Program-made: the position numbers and the translations under genes
The notes under the pieces: generated by a model
Databases searched by the model: none
Seen by the model: the letters and a program-made list of their open reading frames with translations, nothing else
What the model was told of the DNA's origin: nothing
Source of the DNA: Odiellus spinosus
Taxonomy: Eukaryota > Arthropoda > Arachnida > Opiliones > Phalangiidae
Direction of reading: 5' to 3'
DNA length: 64,000 bases
NCBI GenBank assembly: GCA_963920705.1
Contig: CAWUCO010000202.1
Location: 292,970 to 356,969, forward strand
In this document: positions 12,201 to 23,690 of the stretch, one piece after another
Position numbering within the stretch: the first letter of the stretch is position 1
Layout of the letters: each line of letters begins with the position of its first letter

Positions 12201-13143
12201 ACTCCGTGAATGGACCATCCAAAGATACTTTTCACAGCTACCAGCGAGTTATCCAGTCTCTTATTTTCTCCAGTATTTAGTTCCCAAAAGTAATCAACAC
12301 CAATTAGTATCGGAATGTCTTGAGATACTGCAAATCCGTCGATATTGTCCGTATCGCCTAGGACCAAGTGACTTTCTTCCATTTGTTTACGAATATATTC
12401 TCCGGGAACAGTCACCAAGGCTCCGCTGATAGTCGGTACTTCCAGTGCTTCAATAACTGCAAAGGTATCGGGATCGGTTGTACATCGCAAGGTTAGTTTG
12501 ACGGTTCTTCTAGTAACCCAAGGCAAAGAAAGCTACGGTTCTGATCTTTAATTACTTCTGATTTCTGCTCAAGTGATAAAGCTTGACATTCTTCGCTGGG
12601 ATGCGTGAAAGCATTGCAGTACACGCAAGTTTTTGATACTGATGTTTTCAGCACGGCTGTGGTGGAAAATCTGCTCTTTGGATTTTGGTTCATCTTGAAA
12701 TGACTGGACTCGTTCTTTGATCTATGGGGGTTCCATCGACCACTGACAGCTACGTGACTCTCATACTCGACTTCTCGATCTTGCTTACAAAGAGCCATTG
12801 TCCTCTCTCGACTTTCCACTTCTCGCTTTAAGTGTTTCAGTAAGCTTGCAGAGTCTTTATCATCATGCTTCTTGGTGAAATCTAGAAGGACTTCTTGTGG
12901 CAAAAGTTGGGTTAGTATGGGATAAAGAAAGCTTCCATATGTGTCCATAGTTGTACCCAACGCTCCCAAACTCTTCACTTGAATTTCGCACGTGTCATAA
13001 AGCTGTCTCAATGCAACTACATCTGACGATCTTCTAACTGGCTGTAGACGTAGAAGTTTAACCATATGACTATTGACTGCTAATGATTTCTTTCCGAATC
13101 GATCCTTAAGTAGCGATACTGCGGCTTCGTAGTTTTCCGGATT

Positions 13144-13563
13144 TAATTACTCGAATATCATTCCTAAGGCCCATTTACAAAAGAGTGGAAAGCTGAAGCG
13201 TAAGCTGATGCATGGAGCAATAACAACAGGAGGCATAGGTTCATACATCGTTTAAAAATGAGATTTTGGAACCTATGCCTCCTCTTGTTATTGTTCCATG
13301 CATCGGCTCACGCTTAAGCTTTCCGCTCTTTTGTAAACGGGCCTTTACAGTCATTTAGCACTGCGCGTTTAATAGTTATAAAAAGGTTTTCTCCTCCGTT
13401 CTTAAAATTCAACTCCCCTTTTTACAGGCTCAAGCTCTTACTTATATACTGTCATTAACAAATAAGAGATATCTAAAACAAACATTACTAAAAAATGTTA
13501 ACTCGTCAGCTCGTCTATTTTAGGTTCATTTTTTATTTATTATTTGTGTTCGAAGTTACAACA
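13144..13563 (-). repeat. BEL 5' LTR, carrying a MITE
   Basis: It aligns base for base with 9018-9248 on both sides of the MITE at 13167-13344, apart from a few substitutions and one short duplication near 13500 (ACTCGTC/GCTCGTC). Confidence 0.85.
13167..13344. mobile_element. Harbinger-type MITE inside the BEL LTR
   Basis: The 178-bp element is almost entirely inverted repeat: two arms of ~77 bp starting AGGCCCRTTTACAAAAGAG and a loop of ~24 bp. It is flanked by CTA (13164-13166) and TTA (13345-13347), a 3-bp TTA duplication with one change. The empty site ATCATTCTTACAGTC survives in the other LTR. Ends and the subterminal motif GAAGCGTAAGCTG match the Harbinger at 49205-56938. It is non-coding. 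Confidence 0.9.
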
Positions 13564-13890
13564 TCTAGTTTTGGGTGGCACAGATTTAAAGAGGCAATAA
13601 CATATCAAGATTGCATAAAAGCCCGTAACTCTACCAGAAAGCCAGTCAAGTATATAAGCAGTTTCATCTATGCCTTGCCTAGTTTGAGGTTCCTAGGCCT
13701 GAAAAATTCAAGAGGTTCGAAAGTTCAAATTCTGCGTTTGAACTCTTACAGAGGTTACGCAAATCACACATCATTTGGCTACTTTCATTTTAGTTTAAAC
13801 ATATCGATACAAGCAGACATCAATTTAGACAATTTTGGTGTTAAATTATTGTCAAATAGTGATTTATTTTCACTTTGGTCAAAATATTAA
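13564..13890 (+). other. Unrecognised open stretch next to the BEL LTR
   Basis: The frame is open from inside the LTR (ATG 13495) to a stop at 13890, 131 codons, ~109 of them outside the LTR. The product would be basic and tyrosine/serine-rich (WHRFKEAITYQDC, KVQILRLNSYRGYA). I recognise no family. From 13891 to 14406 nothing is recognised. Confidence 0.2.
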
Positions 13891-14406
13891 ATTGTTTCTT
13901 AATTGGGTGCAGAAGAAAGGCATTTTCTTCGTTAGAACTGACCACATTTAACTATCATACACAGTTTGAAAATTGTCATAATTATTTTACGAGACTTGCC
14001 CTTCAAAAATATTTTTTGCCCAATTGGAAAATTTGAACACTTAATCTTACGTTAAAAATAATTTATTTTAAAAGTTTCGGCAAACTTTAACTATTTCCGT
14101 TGGTTCCCATTAGTACGTAATTACGCCAAAATTAACCTAAAATACAATCTACGTATTAAATGTTTTAAGGTTTTTATTTCTTTCAATGAACCTTTAAAAA
14201 TGGTTCGCGACACTGATTTGGGTAAAGGCCCCACTTACATTATTAAAGCTGCTATTTCTGGAAAATGTGGTTGCGAACATCAAACCGATCAATGTTAGAG
14301 TCAAAGAATGAAAAATGTACATAAATTAGAAGGCAAAATTACTTATTGTATAAAAACAAATATATTAATTATACCAACTCTTTAGCTACTGGGTCATTCC
14401 ATACGG

Positions 14407-15695
14407 TTTCACCTAGGCATGCAACCAAGGGTCGGCAGATGTTTATGAAATTTGGTACACTTGTTTCTATGCTTAAAAAACTAGGATTCCCAGATTTTCA
14501 GATGAAAATATAAATAATTGAATTTTTGGCGAAATTAAGAGTAAACCCCCAAAATTTTTAGAACGTCAGCGAAAAAAAATTATGCTCTTTCGAAAATACC
14601 AATATCTTACTGGCACTTCTGTTGATTCTTTGGAATTTACTCATGTTTATAGAGTAAAAGACGAGGAATTCGATGGTCATCTCGAAAATGGTCTAACTTT
14701 TAGTTTTTTGGTTTTTAATTTTTTAGATTTCGCGTGGGGTCCGTATACTGTGACTTGTGACGTCATGTGGCCCAACTTTTAAAATTTTTATTTTCACTTT
14801 ATTCAAAACCCCGAGGTCACATCTTTCACCTAATATATATTTGGTTCTTCGTATTTGTTTCGTATCTAACTGCTAATCAAAAACAAAAGTTTGTAAAGGG
14901 TGCTTCGAAAATGGCGGTAGGATCGAGCTCCAATGGGTTCTATGGGCCATTCTGAAACGAAAATGTTCTATGACATTTTGTCCTACGGGGCGACTTTTAA
15001 GAGTTACGAAATTAATCATGTGCGGATGACGCGTATACTCAATGGTAAAATCAATTTTTATCAAGCGCGTGCTTTTAAACGTATTTGATAATTGAGAAAT
15101 GTACGTTAAGGGGTCATCCGCACATGATTCATTTCGTAACTCTTAAAGGGCGCCCCGTAAGACAAAATGTCAAAGAACATTTTCGTCTTAAAATGGCCCA
15201 TAGAACCCATTGGAGCTCGATCCTACCACCATTTTCGAAACCCCCTGTACGTATTATAAATATAAATATTCCAAAAATTTGAAACTTTTGTTTTTGATTA
15301 GGAGTTAGGTACGAAACAAATACCAAGAACCAAATATATACTAGGTGAAAGATGTGACCTCGGGGTCTTGAATAAAGTGAAAATAAAAATTTTAAAAGTT
15401 GGGCCACATGACGTCACACGTCACAGCATAGGACACCCCGCGAAATTTAAAAAAATTAAAAACCAAAAAACTAAGAGTTAGACCATTTTCCAGATGACCA
15501 TCGGATTCCTCGTCTTTTACTCTATAAACTTGAGTAAATTCCAAAGAAACAACCAAAGCGCCAGTAAGATATTGGTATTTTCAATTATTTTTATTTTCAT
15601 CTCAAAATCTGGGAATCCTAGTTTTTTAAGCATGGAAACAAGTGTACCAAATTTCATTAACATCTACCGACCCATGGTTGCATGCTTAGGTGAAA
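14407..15695. mobile_element. Palindromic foldback element (~1.3 kb, ~600-bp arms)
   Basis: The left end TTTCACCTAGGCATGCAACC is answered by GGTTGCATGCTTAGGTGAAA at 15676-15695. Pairing continues inward through ACTAGGATTCCCAGATTTTC, AAAGACGAGGAATTCGATGG and GGGCCACATGACGTCAC on the right arm (its partner is near 14757), to a centre at ~15050-15110. The open frames inside are symmetric shadows and do not encode a recognisable protein. No target duplication was identified. Confidence 0.8.
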
Positions 15696-16907
15696 GTGTA
15701 AGGCATGAATTTTTTTTTTCTCTCTCGTTAGGGCTACTACCCCCTTTTGATACTACTATATAAATATACAACATTAGGATATTTTCATTGTAGTCAGATA
15801 TCTCAGTACCATTAGAGACCAATTCTAGAAAGCAAAATAATTGATAAATAGAGATCAAACAATGAACAGGACTTTATGCTCCAATTACAGGGTACGAAAC
15901 ATAATTAAGTGTACCATTATTTGGCATCGACGATTGCAATGCAGTTTCTAACAGCAAAATAAAGTACAGCTGAACTGAAAATCACGATAATTCTAAACTT
16001 CACCTTCGTGCACAGGTTCGACTTAATCGAAGCTCTTCGCGAAGCGTTTAGATAGTCTTACACCGTAAATACACCCAGTGAAGCACTTCCGCCACTGCAT
16101 TCGTATAAATACTTTTAATATGCCCTTTTTATATTCATAATAGGAAAAAATAGACCATAAAGAAAAACTTACTGGCTATTAAAGCAAGCTTGGCGGTGGC
16201 ATCATTTAACACCAAGGCTTATCTGTTACAAGCTTCGGAAACATACTTCTAGCAGATTTTGACAGTTTTTGCTGTAACGCTGGGGTTCCTAATGATAAAA
16301 AAGGCTAGGAAACTGTTGCGAGGTCTAATCGTACGCTCTTCATTTTCCAAAACCTTGTTTCCTTTTTTTCTTTTTTTTTTGAAAGGTAAACATGTCTAAT
16401 ATCAATATAGCCAGACTACTGACAATGAGAGCAGACGCCTGAACCACCCACCCCATCTAGTTTTTTAGTAAAACGCTCTTAGGTAGCGTTCTATAGTTGA
16501 GGAACCAATTTGTTACTCGAATGCGGTAACATAGACATTTTAAAATACTAACTTTCCTGATCTTGATGAAAATTCTTATGGTACATAAGTGAATGTTTTT
16601 CTCTTATTTAAAAATTAAATTAGCCTTTAATTAAAAGTTTTGCACTTATCTAAAATGGAATAAGACTTAAAAAACTTAACTAAGTCATTGGAAATTTCAC
16701 TCTTTTTTTAAAAAACAAGGGTACTTTTTAGGGCGGGTAAGTTAAAACGTCTGTAAGATTTGGTTTTTTGAAAGAGACTTGCCTTTTAGTATTATTTTCT
16801 AATGCTTAAAGATTATTTTAAGGGTTGGATTTTCATTGAAATATGAAATACGTTTCAAGCTTTATTTCATAATTTTACACCGATTATTTAGCCTACAATC
16901 TATTTAT
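15696..16907. other. Stretch without a gene
   Basis: AT-rich sequence with a 20-base run of mixed T tracts near 16360-16382. No gene or repeat was recognised. Confidence 0.5.
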
Positions 16908-17638
16908 TGTTATTTTATGATAAGGAGGGCCATGAAACATAAATCAATATCTTTATGGACTATGGAGGTAGAGTATGTAGGACTATCGGAGGCGGTCAAA
17001 GAAATTTTGTGGCTCAAAAATATAGTAGAAGAACTAGAATTATTTAATATAAAATTACCAAAACCAATTCTTTTCTGTGATAATAAATCTGCAATATGTT
17101 TTTCAAATAATGAAATCGAAAATCAGAAAACAAATCATATCGATATCCGACGTCATTTTGGGCGGGATAATCTAAAGAAAAGAGTGTTTGAATTAGAATT
17201 TGTTCCGTCCAAACTAAACGTTGCAGATATATGTCCAAAAATATTACAGAAGACTAATTTTAATAATTGTATAGAAATGTTGAATTTAAAATAATTTGTT
17301 TACATTTATGTCAAAATAGGGGGAGTGTTATTTTATGATAAGGAAATTTTGACATTCCATAACAAACAAGATAATTGGTTAAAGGTCACATGACCATAAA
17401 AATCTAAGCTATCGATAAAGCTTATAATAAAATGGGAGACTCACTCGAGTTTGGTCTCTCGACCTTTCTGGTCACTCTCTAATCGTAGCATTCGAGGCTA
17501 CTTAGTACTAGGTAGTATAGGAAATAGCACTCTCCCGATAATTATATATAACTTATTTTAGTTGTTTTTAAAATTAAAAGTTATTTTTATCGTTAAAGAT
17601 TAAATGATTTATTTTATTTGAAACGTAACTTTACAACA
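16908..17638 (+). mobile_element. Copia-type LTR retrotransposon, strongly reduced copy (fossil)
   Basis: The 5-bp duplication TTTAT lies at 16903-16907 and 17639-17643, immediately outside TG (16908) and CA (17638), so both outer ends are preserved. Inside are RNase H of Copia type (MEVEYVGLSEAVKEILWLK, CDNKSAICFSNN, NHIDIRRHF, KLNVADI) at ~16925-17294, a purine tract AGGGGGAG, and the 3' LTR at 17326-17638 starting TGTTATTTTATG. Most of the interior is absent. It is a different Copia lineage from the one at 1-2299, judging from the RNase H residues. Confidence 0.85.
17326..17638 (+). repeat. Copia 3' LTR
   Basis: It starts TGTTATTTTATG after a purine-rich tract, ends TTTACAACA and is followed by the TTTAT target repeat. 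Length is 313 bp. Confidence 0.8.
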
Positions 17639-17741
17639 TTTATAAAAACGGAAAAATGGTTAAGGAGGGGAATTAAGTCATTTACGTTCAATACCCATAG
17701 CCTCCCAAGCAAGCGCTTCGGTGCGTGATTTAAAAGGCTAT

Positions 17742-17784
17742 GGAAAACCTAAGCCTAATTTATAAAATTAGGCTTAGGTTTTCC
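17742..17784. repeat. Perfect 19-bp hairpin
   Basis: GGAAAACCTAAGCCTAATT (17742-17760) pairs perfectly with 17766-17784 over a 5-base loop. It is not followed by a T-run in the right place for a Pol III terminator. It is likely the core of a small MITE. Confidence 0.6.
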
Positions 17785-18254
17785 GAATCAATTTCTCCGC
17801 CTTAATTTTTCTCCGTTTTCATAAATAGACTGTGGGCCAACTAATCAGTGTATAAATATAAAATTTTTGTTATAGCTTTCCTGTAGGCATTGGCCAACAG
17901 TTCCCACATAATCACATATTTATTAATTTATATTATTATAATGCCTATTTATCTAAAGAATACTAGGTTAAAGAACCTTAATCCAAAAAGAATACTATAA
18001 TCTACTAATTTATACGACTAGTTCCTGACACGCTACATATGATCATCTTCGGATAATTCAACTTATCATTTGAGTCTCTTTTGAGTTCAAACACGTATAG
18101 GGCTGTAGTTCAGCCATTATTGTTTCTAACATCTTAAATGTTAGATAATATTATAGTTAAAGATCTATTTAATATTAATAAAAATACCGCCAAGTGTTTT
18201 CGTTGAAACTCATATCAGGAAACGCGAATCAAAACCTACTTTTTAACATTATTT

Positions 18255-18795
18255 TCCTTGGCGAGGGTAAATCCACTCATAAAACTGTCCGGGCTGCTTT
18301 CGGTTTCAGCGAACCCGGGCAGAAATAGCCATTGACTTATGGAAGGCTAAATGTGCCTGGTTTCCCCAAAAACGAGAACCGGGGCAGAAATAGACAGGCC
18401 ACATGTGGACCTTCTATTTCTGCCCGGGTTCTCGTTTTTGGGGAAACCAGGCAGAAATAGCCTACGACTTATGGGAGGCTAAATGTGCCCGGGTTCCCGC
18501 CACCAGCCAACCCAGGCACATTTAGCCTCTTCAGGCTATTTTCGCCCGGATCAAAATAGATCCAAATTTCATTTTTCTTTTAAATTGAAACCCCTTCAAC
18601 CAATCGTATAATACTAAGTCTTCAAGCGAACAGGACCCAAATATATATAACATGCCGTTATAATTTCATGAAACCCCGCTCGAAATAGAGCGTACCACAA
18701 GGATTTTGTTCGCTGGAAGACTGAGTATTGTACGATTGGTTGAAGGGGTTACAATTTAAAAGAAAAATGAAATGTGGATCTATTTTGATTTTTAA
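18255..18795. repeat. Cluster of nested inverted repeats
   Basis: GTTTCCCCAAAAACGAGAAC (~18360) and its reverse complement (~18428) form one stem around CAGAAATAG phrases. Direct copies of GGCTAAATGTGCC and CAGAAATAGCC alternate with them. A second pair, ~18560-18625 and ~18700-18790 (TTCATTTTTCTTTTAAATTG; AACCCCTTCAACCAATCGTA), encloses ~80 bases. These are probably two adjacent or nested MITEs. Nothing is coding. Confidence 0.65.
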
Positions 18796-19084
18796 AATCA
18801 TTTGGATATAATAAAATGCGAAGTCTAGAGGAATTGGTAAGAATTAGAACTTTAAGATGATTAAGAGTAAGCGGTTGTCATTGGTTATATAATAAAGATA
18901 ATAGAATAATTAGTATATGAAATAAAGGTATGAATTTGGTAAATTATTATTATAATTATTTTATTGATGCACTTTACTTTTAATTAATCACATTCATTTA
19001 TCTTAGCATTGACCCCTTGCCACATGAGCTGATAGCCATCATCAGACAGAAAAAAAAATACGTGGCGGAAAGTTTTATATATAA

Positions 19085-20371
19085 CTAGCTGAAAGCCCGC
19101 CCTACGGGCGGGTTTCATCCAGTTGCTTCGGGCCTAATGAAATTGTATTAAAATCTGTGTTTCCACGCGCCTGCCATATGAAAAGAGGTGAAAAGGATTG
19201 AACAGTGTTATAATTTTATTGAAATTATAATAACTATTGAAATCATAATAACTATTGAAATTATCCCCATAGATGGCGTAAAAGTAATGAAATGAGCGAA
19301 CGCGTAACCGCGTGGTTTATATATTAATGATTACTACTCCACATCTAAATCCTCCGTGGAAGTGGTGTTTATATTTGTAACGATACCAAATCGAAGATTT
19401 AATTTTTCACTTAATTCTAATTTTTATTTTCATTTTTTTAAGGGCGGTCCTCTTCCTTTCCACCTTTTTTTCGGCGGCCATCTTGCTTTTCATGCGGCCA
19501 TCTTACTTTTCATCTTTTTTCATGCGGCCATCTTACTTTTCATCTTTTTTCATGCGGCCATCTTACTTTTCATCTTTTTTCATGCGGCCATCTTACTTTT
19601 CATCTTTTTTAAGGCGGCCATCTTGCTTTTCATCTTTTTTCATGCTTCCATCTTAATTTTCATTTTTTTTTTCAGGCGGCCATCTTGCTTTTCATCTTTT
19701 TTCAGGCGTCCATCTAACTCTCATCTTTTTGCAGGCGGCCATCTTGATGTTCATCTTTTTCCGTTAGTTTAAAACGTTCCGTTTAAAATTTATTACCACT
19801 CCATTTTTAAATGCTCCCTGTAATGCTAAGCGGGGTTTTAATATATAAGACTACTACTCCGCGTCTAACAATCCTCCGTGGGGAAAAAAAAAAAGACCCT
19901 ACACTATACAAATCATTATCAACCAATGGGAGGCCGGCGTTAAGGCGAGGCATCCCGCAACGGGATCCTCCTGAAACGACAGATTATCGTGTTAACGAAC
20001 GGAAGCCTTTATCGAAATGGAATTTTTAACTTTAATTTTAATTTAAAAAGAGTAAAAAGCGGTACGAACCCCGATTAAATTTTATAATTTAAACTGAGCG
20101 GAGGCCTAACAGGAAGAAAATTAACGAAACACTGAAACGTTTGTAACGATACCAAATCGAAGATTTAATTTTTCAATTAATTCTAATTTTAATTTAAAAC
20201 GAACTACGAACCCAGATTAAATTTTGTTCCGTAGACGGCGTGTTTCTCCAAGAGCAATAAAATTAGCGAACTCGTGGGGGGCCGGAACGGCTCGGAATAA
20301 ATTCCCCCGCGAAAAAACCAACCAACGAACGACGAACGAACGAACGAACGAACGTCGTGGTTTTTATATAT
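19085..20371 (-). mobile_element. Non-autonomous Helitron
   Basis: Read on the minus strand the element starts A|TCTTATATATAAAAACCAC (20371) and ends with the hairpin CCCGCCC-GTA-GGGCGGG, seven bases, then CTAG|T (19085). TC start, 3' hairpin ~11 bases before the end, CTRR end and insertion between A and T are the Helitron rules. There is no Rep/helicase coding. The interior has two further 5'-end-like phrases (near 19335 and 19858) and a repeated block (~19370-19435 and ~20140-20205), suggesting internal copies or a composite. The 30-bp array at 19470-19760 lies inside. Confidence 0.72.
19470..19760 (+). repeat. 30-bp tandem array with YY1/Pho-like cores
   Basis: About ten units of CATGCGGCCATCTTACTTTTCATCTTTTTT type (unit shown in parts: GCGGCCATCTTAC, TTTTCATC, TTTTTT). 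About eight units keep GGCCATCTT, which fits the YY1/Pleiohomeotic consensus. The array produces a spurious repetitive open frame because 30 is divisible by three. Confidence 0.8.
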
Positions 20372-20397
20372 AAGATAGTACCAAAAATATAACCCAT

Positions 20398-21567
20398 ATT
20401 CCAGGGGTGTAGAAACGTTTTTCAGATCGGGTGGGCAAAATCCGCAGATGTGATAATTTTTTTTGGTTTTGCTCCTTCAATGAAATTTAATTTCAAACTC
20501 ATACCTTTTTCAGATGGGAGGAGGGGGGGCAAAATTTGATTTTTTTACACTAAAAGGTATTTTCATTTTTCAAATACATACATCCTAGTCCTATCCACAA
20601 GTACTGTACAACCCCAAGTATTTTATGATAAAATTCAAATAATTCACTAGAGTCAAGACAGATACTACATTTTTAAAAAGAAACAATTTATTAAATAAAT
20701 GTTTTATGAGAGCTCTCGGTTGTATTTTGTTATTTTTGTAAATTTCGTTATGTTAGAGTACAAAAGAAGTGTTAAGGGAGTCTCTACTCACTAGTAGTCT
20801 ACTACGTCCGAAAACATTTGTTTAATAAACTGTTTCTATCAACCATGCAGTAGCTGACAATTATTTTATTATTGTATATTATTTACCATGATCAAGTTGG
20901 TCAACAAATTTTGTGTAAAGGCCTATACATTGTTCATTTTAGGATTTTATGCCCACAAAAGAGTCCGTCAGTTTTATATTTTTAGACTTTAATTAAAACG
21001 TTAAACATAGAGAATTCTTAAAACAGTCCAACGACGTGTCCAGTATAGTCAGCAGAATAGTCTCAGGGCTGAGATTTGGGGGTTTATGTTTTTCACATTT
21101 AGTTTTAGTTTTGGGCTATATGTTTTTATGTATACTTTTGGTTTTAGTTGAAGCGATTAAAGCGAAGCGTGAGAATGTCAATGCATTATGTTTTGACAAC
21201 TTTGAAGGCTTACCTTAGTAATTTTTCTTAGGTGCTAGCCCATGAGTAACCACCTCTTTATAGTACCGTGGTTTGTTATAGCAGTAAATTTTTTCTGTAT
21301 GATTATAATGAACTAGGTGTAGTAGTTACTAGGAAAATACATTTTTGGAGCTTCAAGATTTTAATATAAAATATTTCTCCCAATATAACGAATAATTATA
21401 AGTATTTTTTTAATAATTATTGAGTGTTTAGCAGGGGAAATGTTTTACTTCCACAATAGAGGGGACAATCGAAATATTTGGTGGGGGCAATCTAAATGTT
21501 CTCTAGGGGGCAAGATCGACATTGCAGGGGCAACCGAATTTATTGGAGGGGGCAAGTTACGCCCCTG
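20398..21567. mobile_element. Non-autonomous hAT element
   Basis: Termini are CAGGGGTGTA (20398) and, inverted, CAGGGGCGTA (ending 21567). A perfect 8-bp duplication, CCATATTC, flanks it at 20390-20397 and 21568-21575. CAGGG ends with an 8-bp duplication are diagnostic of hAT. No transposase reading frame is present in the 1170 bp. G-rich phrases (GGGGGCAA) recur near both ends. Confidence 0.88.
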
Positions 21568-21575
21568 CCATATTC

Positions 21576-23604
21576 CTTCGGTAAATTGGTAAAAGTATCA
21601 CTTTAGGAATTGAGTAGGGGCAAAACCAGCGCGCGTGTGTTGCAACAGGGCGCCAACACCTTGAAAAGCCAGCTAGAGAAAAACGAAACAATGGCTTAGT
21701 AATGTTGGTGGCGCCCTCTTGCGACCGAAATATACATAATTTTGAAGACTAACAAGTGACAGTTTGCTCTCGACTGCCGCCTAGATCTTTCAGAAGAAGA
21801 ATTTGTAAAAAGTTACTCAAGTTTAAATCCCGTTCTAAAGAAAAAGAACGAAATTTTCTATTCAAAGAAAATATCAAGGAAATAAAGAGAAAAGTAAGCA
21901 TTTAAGGAAGCTTGAAAATATTACACTAAGACCATCATGTGGAAAGAAAAAGAAAAGCCTAGGCTTAGGAGAAATTTAAGATATATCTTAATTAATAAAT
22001 CATTAAGGTAACAAGAAGTATGCAAACTCGTTCTTAATTAAAGGAATCTACTTGTTAGTGTAACCGTGTACAAATATTCTTCCATTCTGTTTCGTTCTAA
22101 TCTAGATTCCCAAAATTTCCCCAGCTAATTAGTAGCAGTTAAATGTCAAGGCTGTTAAATGTCGTTACTTTTTCGGGTTGAATCGAAGGGTCCTACTTAG
22201 ATTTCCCCTTAAGGAATAGAAGTCTTATTCCCCTTATTTTTAATATCTTTTAGCTTTTTAGGGATTAAATTAAAAGAATTATCTACTTTCCTAATAATAA
22301 TGTGATTTTCTCCTTCGAGATGTTTGAATGCGCTTCCATATTGAAGCGTCTTTAACCGTTTTGCTCTTCAAACTTTTATTTTTCGAAGCGTTATTTGTTC
22401 TTCCAATTCGAACAATACAAAATTATCACATGAAAAATACTCAATAAACTTATTATCCAAAATATTGAAGACTCCTATCAAAGTTATAATTTTCATCTAA
22501 AAAGAATTCTACGAACGCCAGACTTGAACTGTCTGCTCTAGTCAAAAATGAAGAGGGAGGGAAAATGCTAGAAGGTGCCACCAGGTGTACAAAATTTTAA
22601 TCCAAATATTTTTTGGCGGGAAATCCAAACTGGAGGAGCCCATTTGCATCAGATTAAATAAAATAGAACAGTAAATAATATTCATGGAAATTACGCCTAC
22701 GACAAAAAAAATATATATTGTAACTGAGGGTGGTAGGCTTCTTCGAGAGTGGGAATTGAACAGGAAGAAAATAAAAATGGTTTCAGTGTATTCGTGAGAA
22801 TTTTATAAAACATTTTCAGATAATTCAATGTTAAAACAAATTAATTCTGCCATACACGAACGATTATTATTTTTAGATTGACAAAAAGGATTTGGGCTTA
22901 ATTTTGTTACGTTTGCAACAGGTGTCCCGCTGGAAGGTCGTTTCGCCAAATGGGTGGCGCTCCTTCCATACAAATCTCTGGAATATTCCAGCTGGACTCC
23001 CTGTTGCAAAGTTCCACCCCCTTTTTCTTTGCATAAAAAGAGATCTCAATAAGATAGGAAAATAGATTGATGATAGATTTAAAGACAGATTGATAATAGA
23101 TTTTCAAGAAAGATAGAAATAAAAGACCGAGTGAACGATTAGAAGAAAGTTGTAATTTTTTAATTAAGAAAATATTCATCCCGTCACTCGGAGGAAAGGA
23201 GATCAACGTTAATTATAACACAAGGGTAATATTTTATTATAATAGTTAGAAAATATCCCTTAAAGGGATCTTCTCCCGATTCCTCCAAAAGGTAAATAAG
23301 TAACCCTGAGGGAAAATAGATTAGAAAATAAGAAAAAAGAAAATAAATAGTAATCCGTCAAATATTTTCCCCGGCTACACGTTTTATACAGTATAAGAGA
23401 TTAGATTCGTAAAATCAAAGCTATGGCTAGATGCTTTTTTCTACATTACATAAGCTGCGTTTGGACACGCGTGTCGATGATAACGCCCGATGAAATATAA
23501 TATAGGTTGAATCCAGGTTGACGCTGAAGTCAGCCAGTACTGTCCGAATGCTTCCGATCTTCGTCTTCCTCCCTATGAACAACACGCTCAATATAAAAAT
23601 TTTA
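21576..23604. other. Stretch without a gene
   Basis: AT-rich. An 11-bp perfect inverted repeat TTTGCAACAGG lies at 22912-22922 and 23000-23010, with weaker pairing inside. Bases 22560-22640 carry GGTGCCACCAGGTG. No coding region is recognised. Confidence 0.45.
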
Positions 23605-23690
23605 ATGAGGTAAGGTTAAGTTAGGTTAGATAACGTGGTTGTCGGGGAGGTACTATTTTAGTTTCCCCAATTTGGATTAAATTAAAAGTT
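23605..23690. repeat. Short dispersed repeat with GGTTAGG
   Basis: AGGTTAGATAACGTGGTTGTC followed by GGGGAGGTACTATTTTAGTTTC matches 8497-8560. These look like diverged copies of one short interspersed sequence. Confidence 0.5.

Larger units (their letters stand above)
9018..13563 (-). mobile_element. BEL/Pao LTR retrotransposon (fossil), both LTRs present
   Basis: The LTRs are 9018-9248 (3' LTR) and 13144-13563 (5' LTR, lengthened by a MITE at 13167-13344). They differ at only a handful of sites by eye, so the insertion is fairly young. Reading leftward on the minus strand, Gag-like sequence is at ~13139-12500 with a CVYCNAFTHPSEEC zinc knuckle. Protease is at ~12500-12130, RT remnants at ~12180-11410 (YVDDLVTG) and RNase H-like sequence at ~11340-10900. 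Integrase is at ~10750-9530, and the BEL-specific C-terminal domain at 9515-9273 (YEFRKDDIVLLAE, WRMGRI). Order and motifs are those of BEL. It is incomplete and broken in roughly ten places. No clear target duplication was found. Confidence 0.92.

Noticed and set aside
9013-13568. Target duplication of the BEL element
   Set aside because: The bases outside the two LTRs do not match; GGATT recurs but on non-equivalent sides.
14582-15407. Several short open frames, similar on both strands
   Set aside because: Mirror images created by the palindrome at 14407-15695.
19356-19772. 138-codon frame with HAAILLFIFF repeats, looking like a membrane protein
   Set aside because: It is a translation of the 30-bp tandem array inside the Helitron.
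22912-23010. Small inverted repeat TTTGCAACAGG as a MITE
   Set aside because: Only 11 bp pair well and no flanking duplication is visible.
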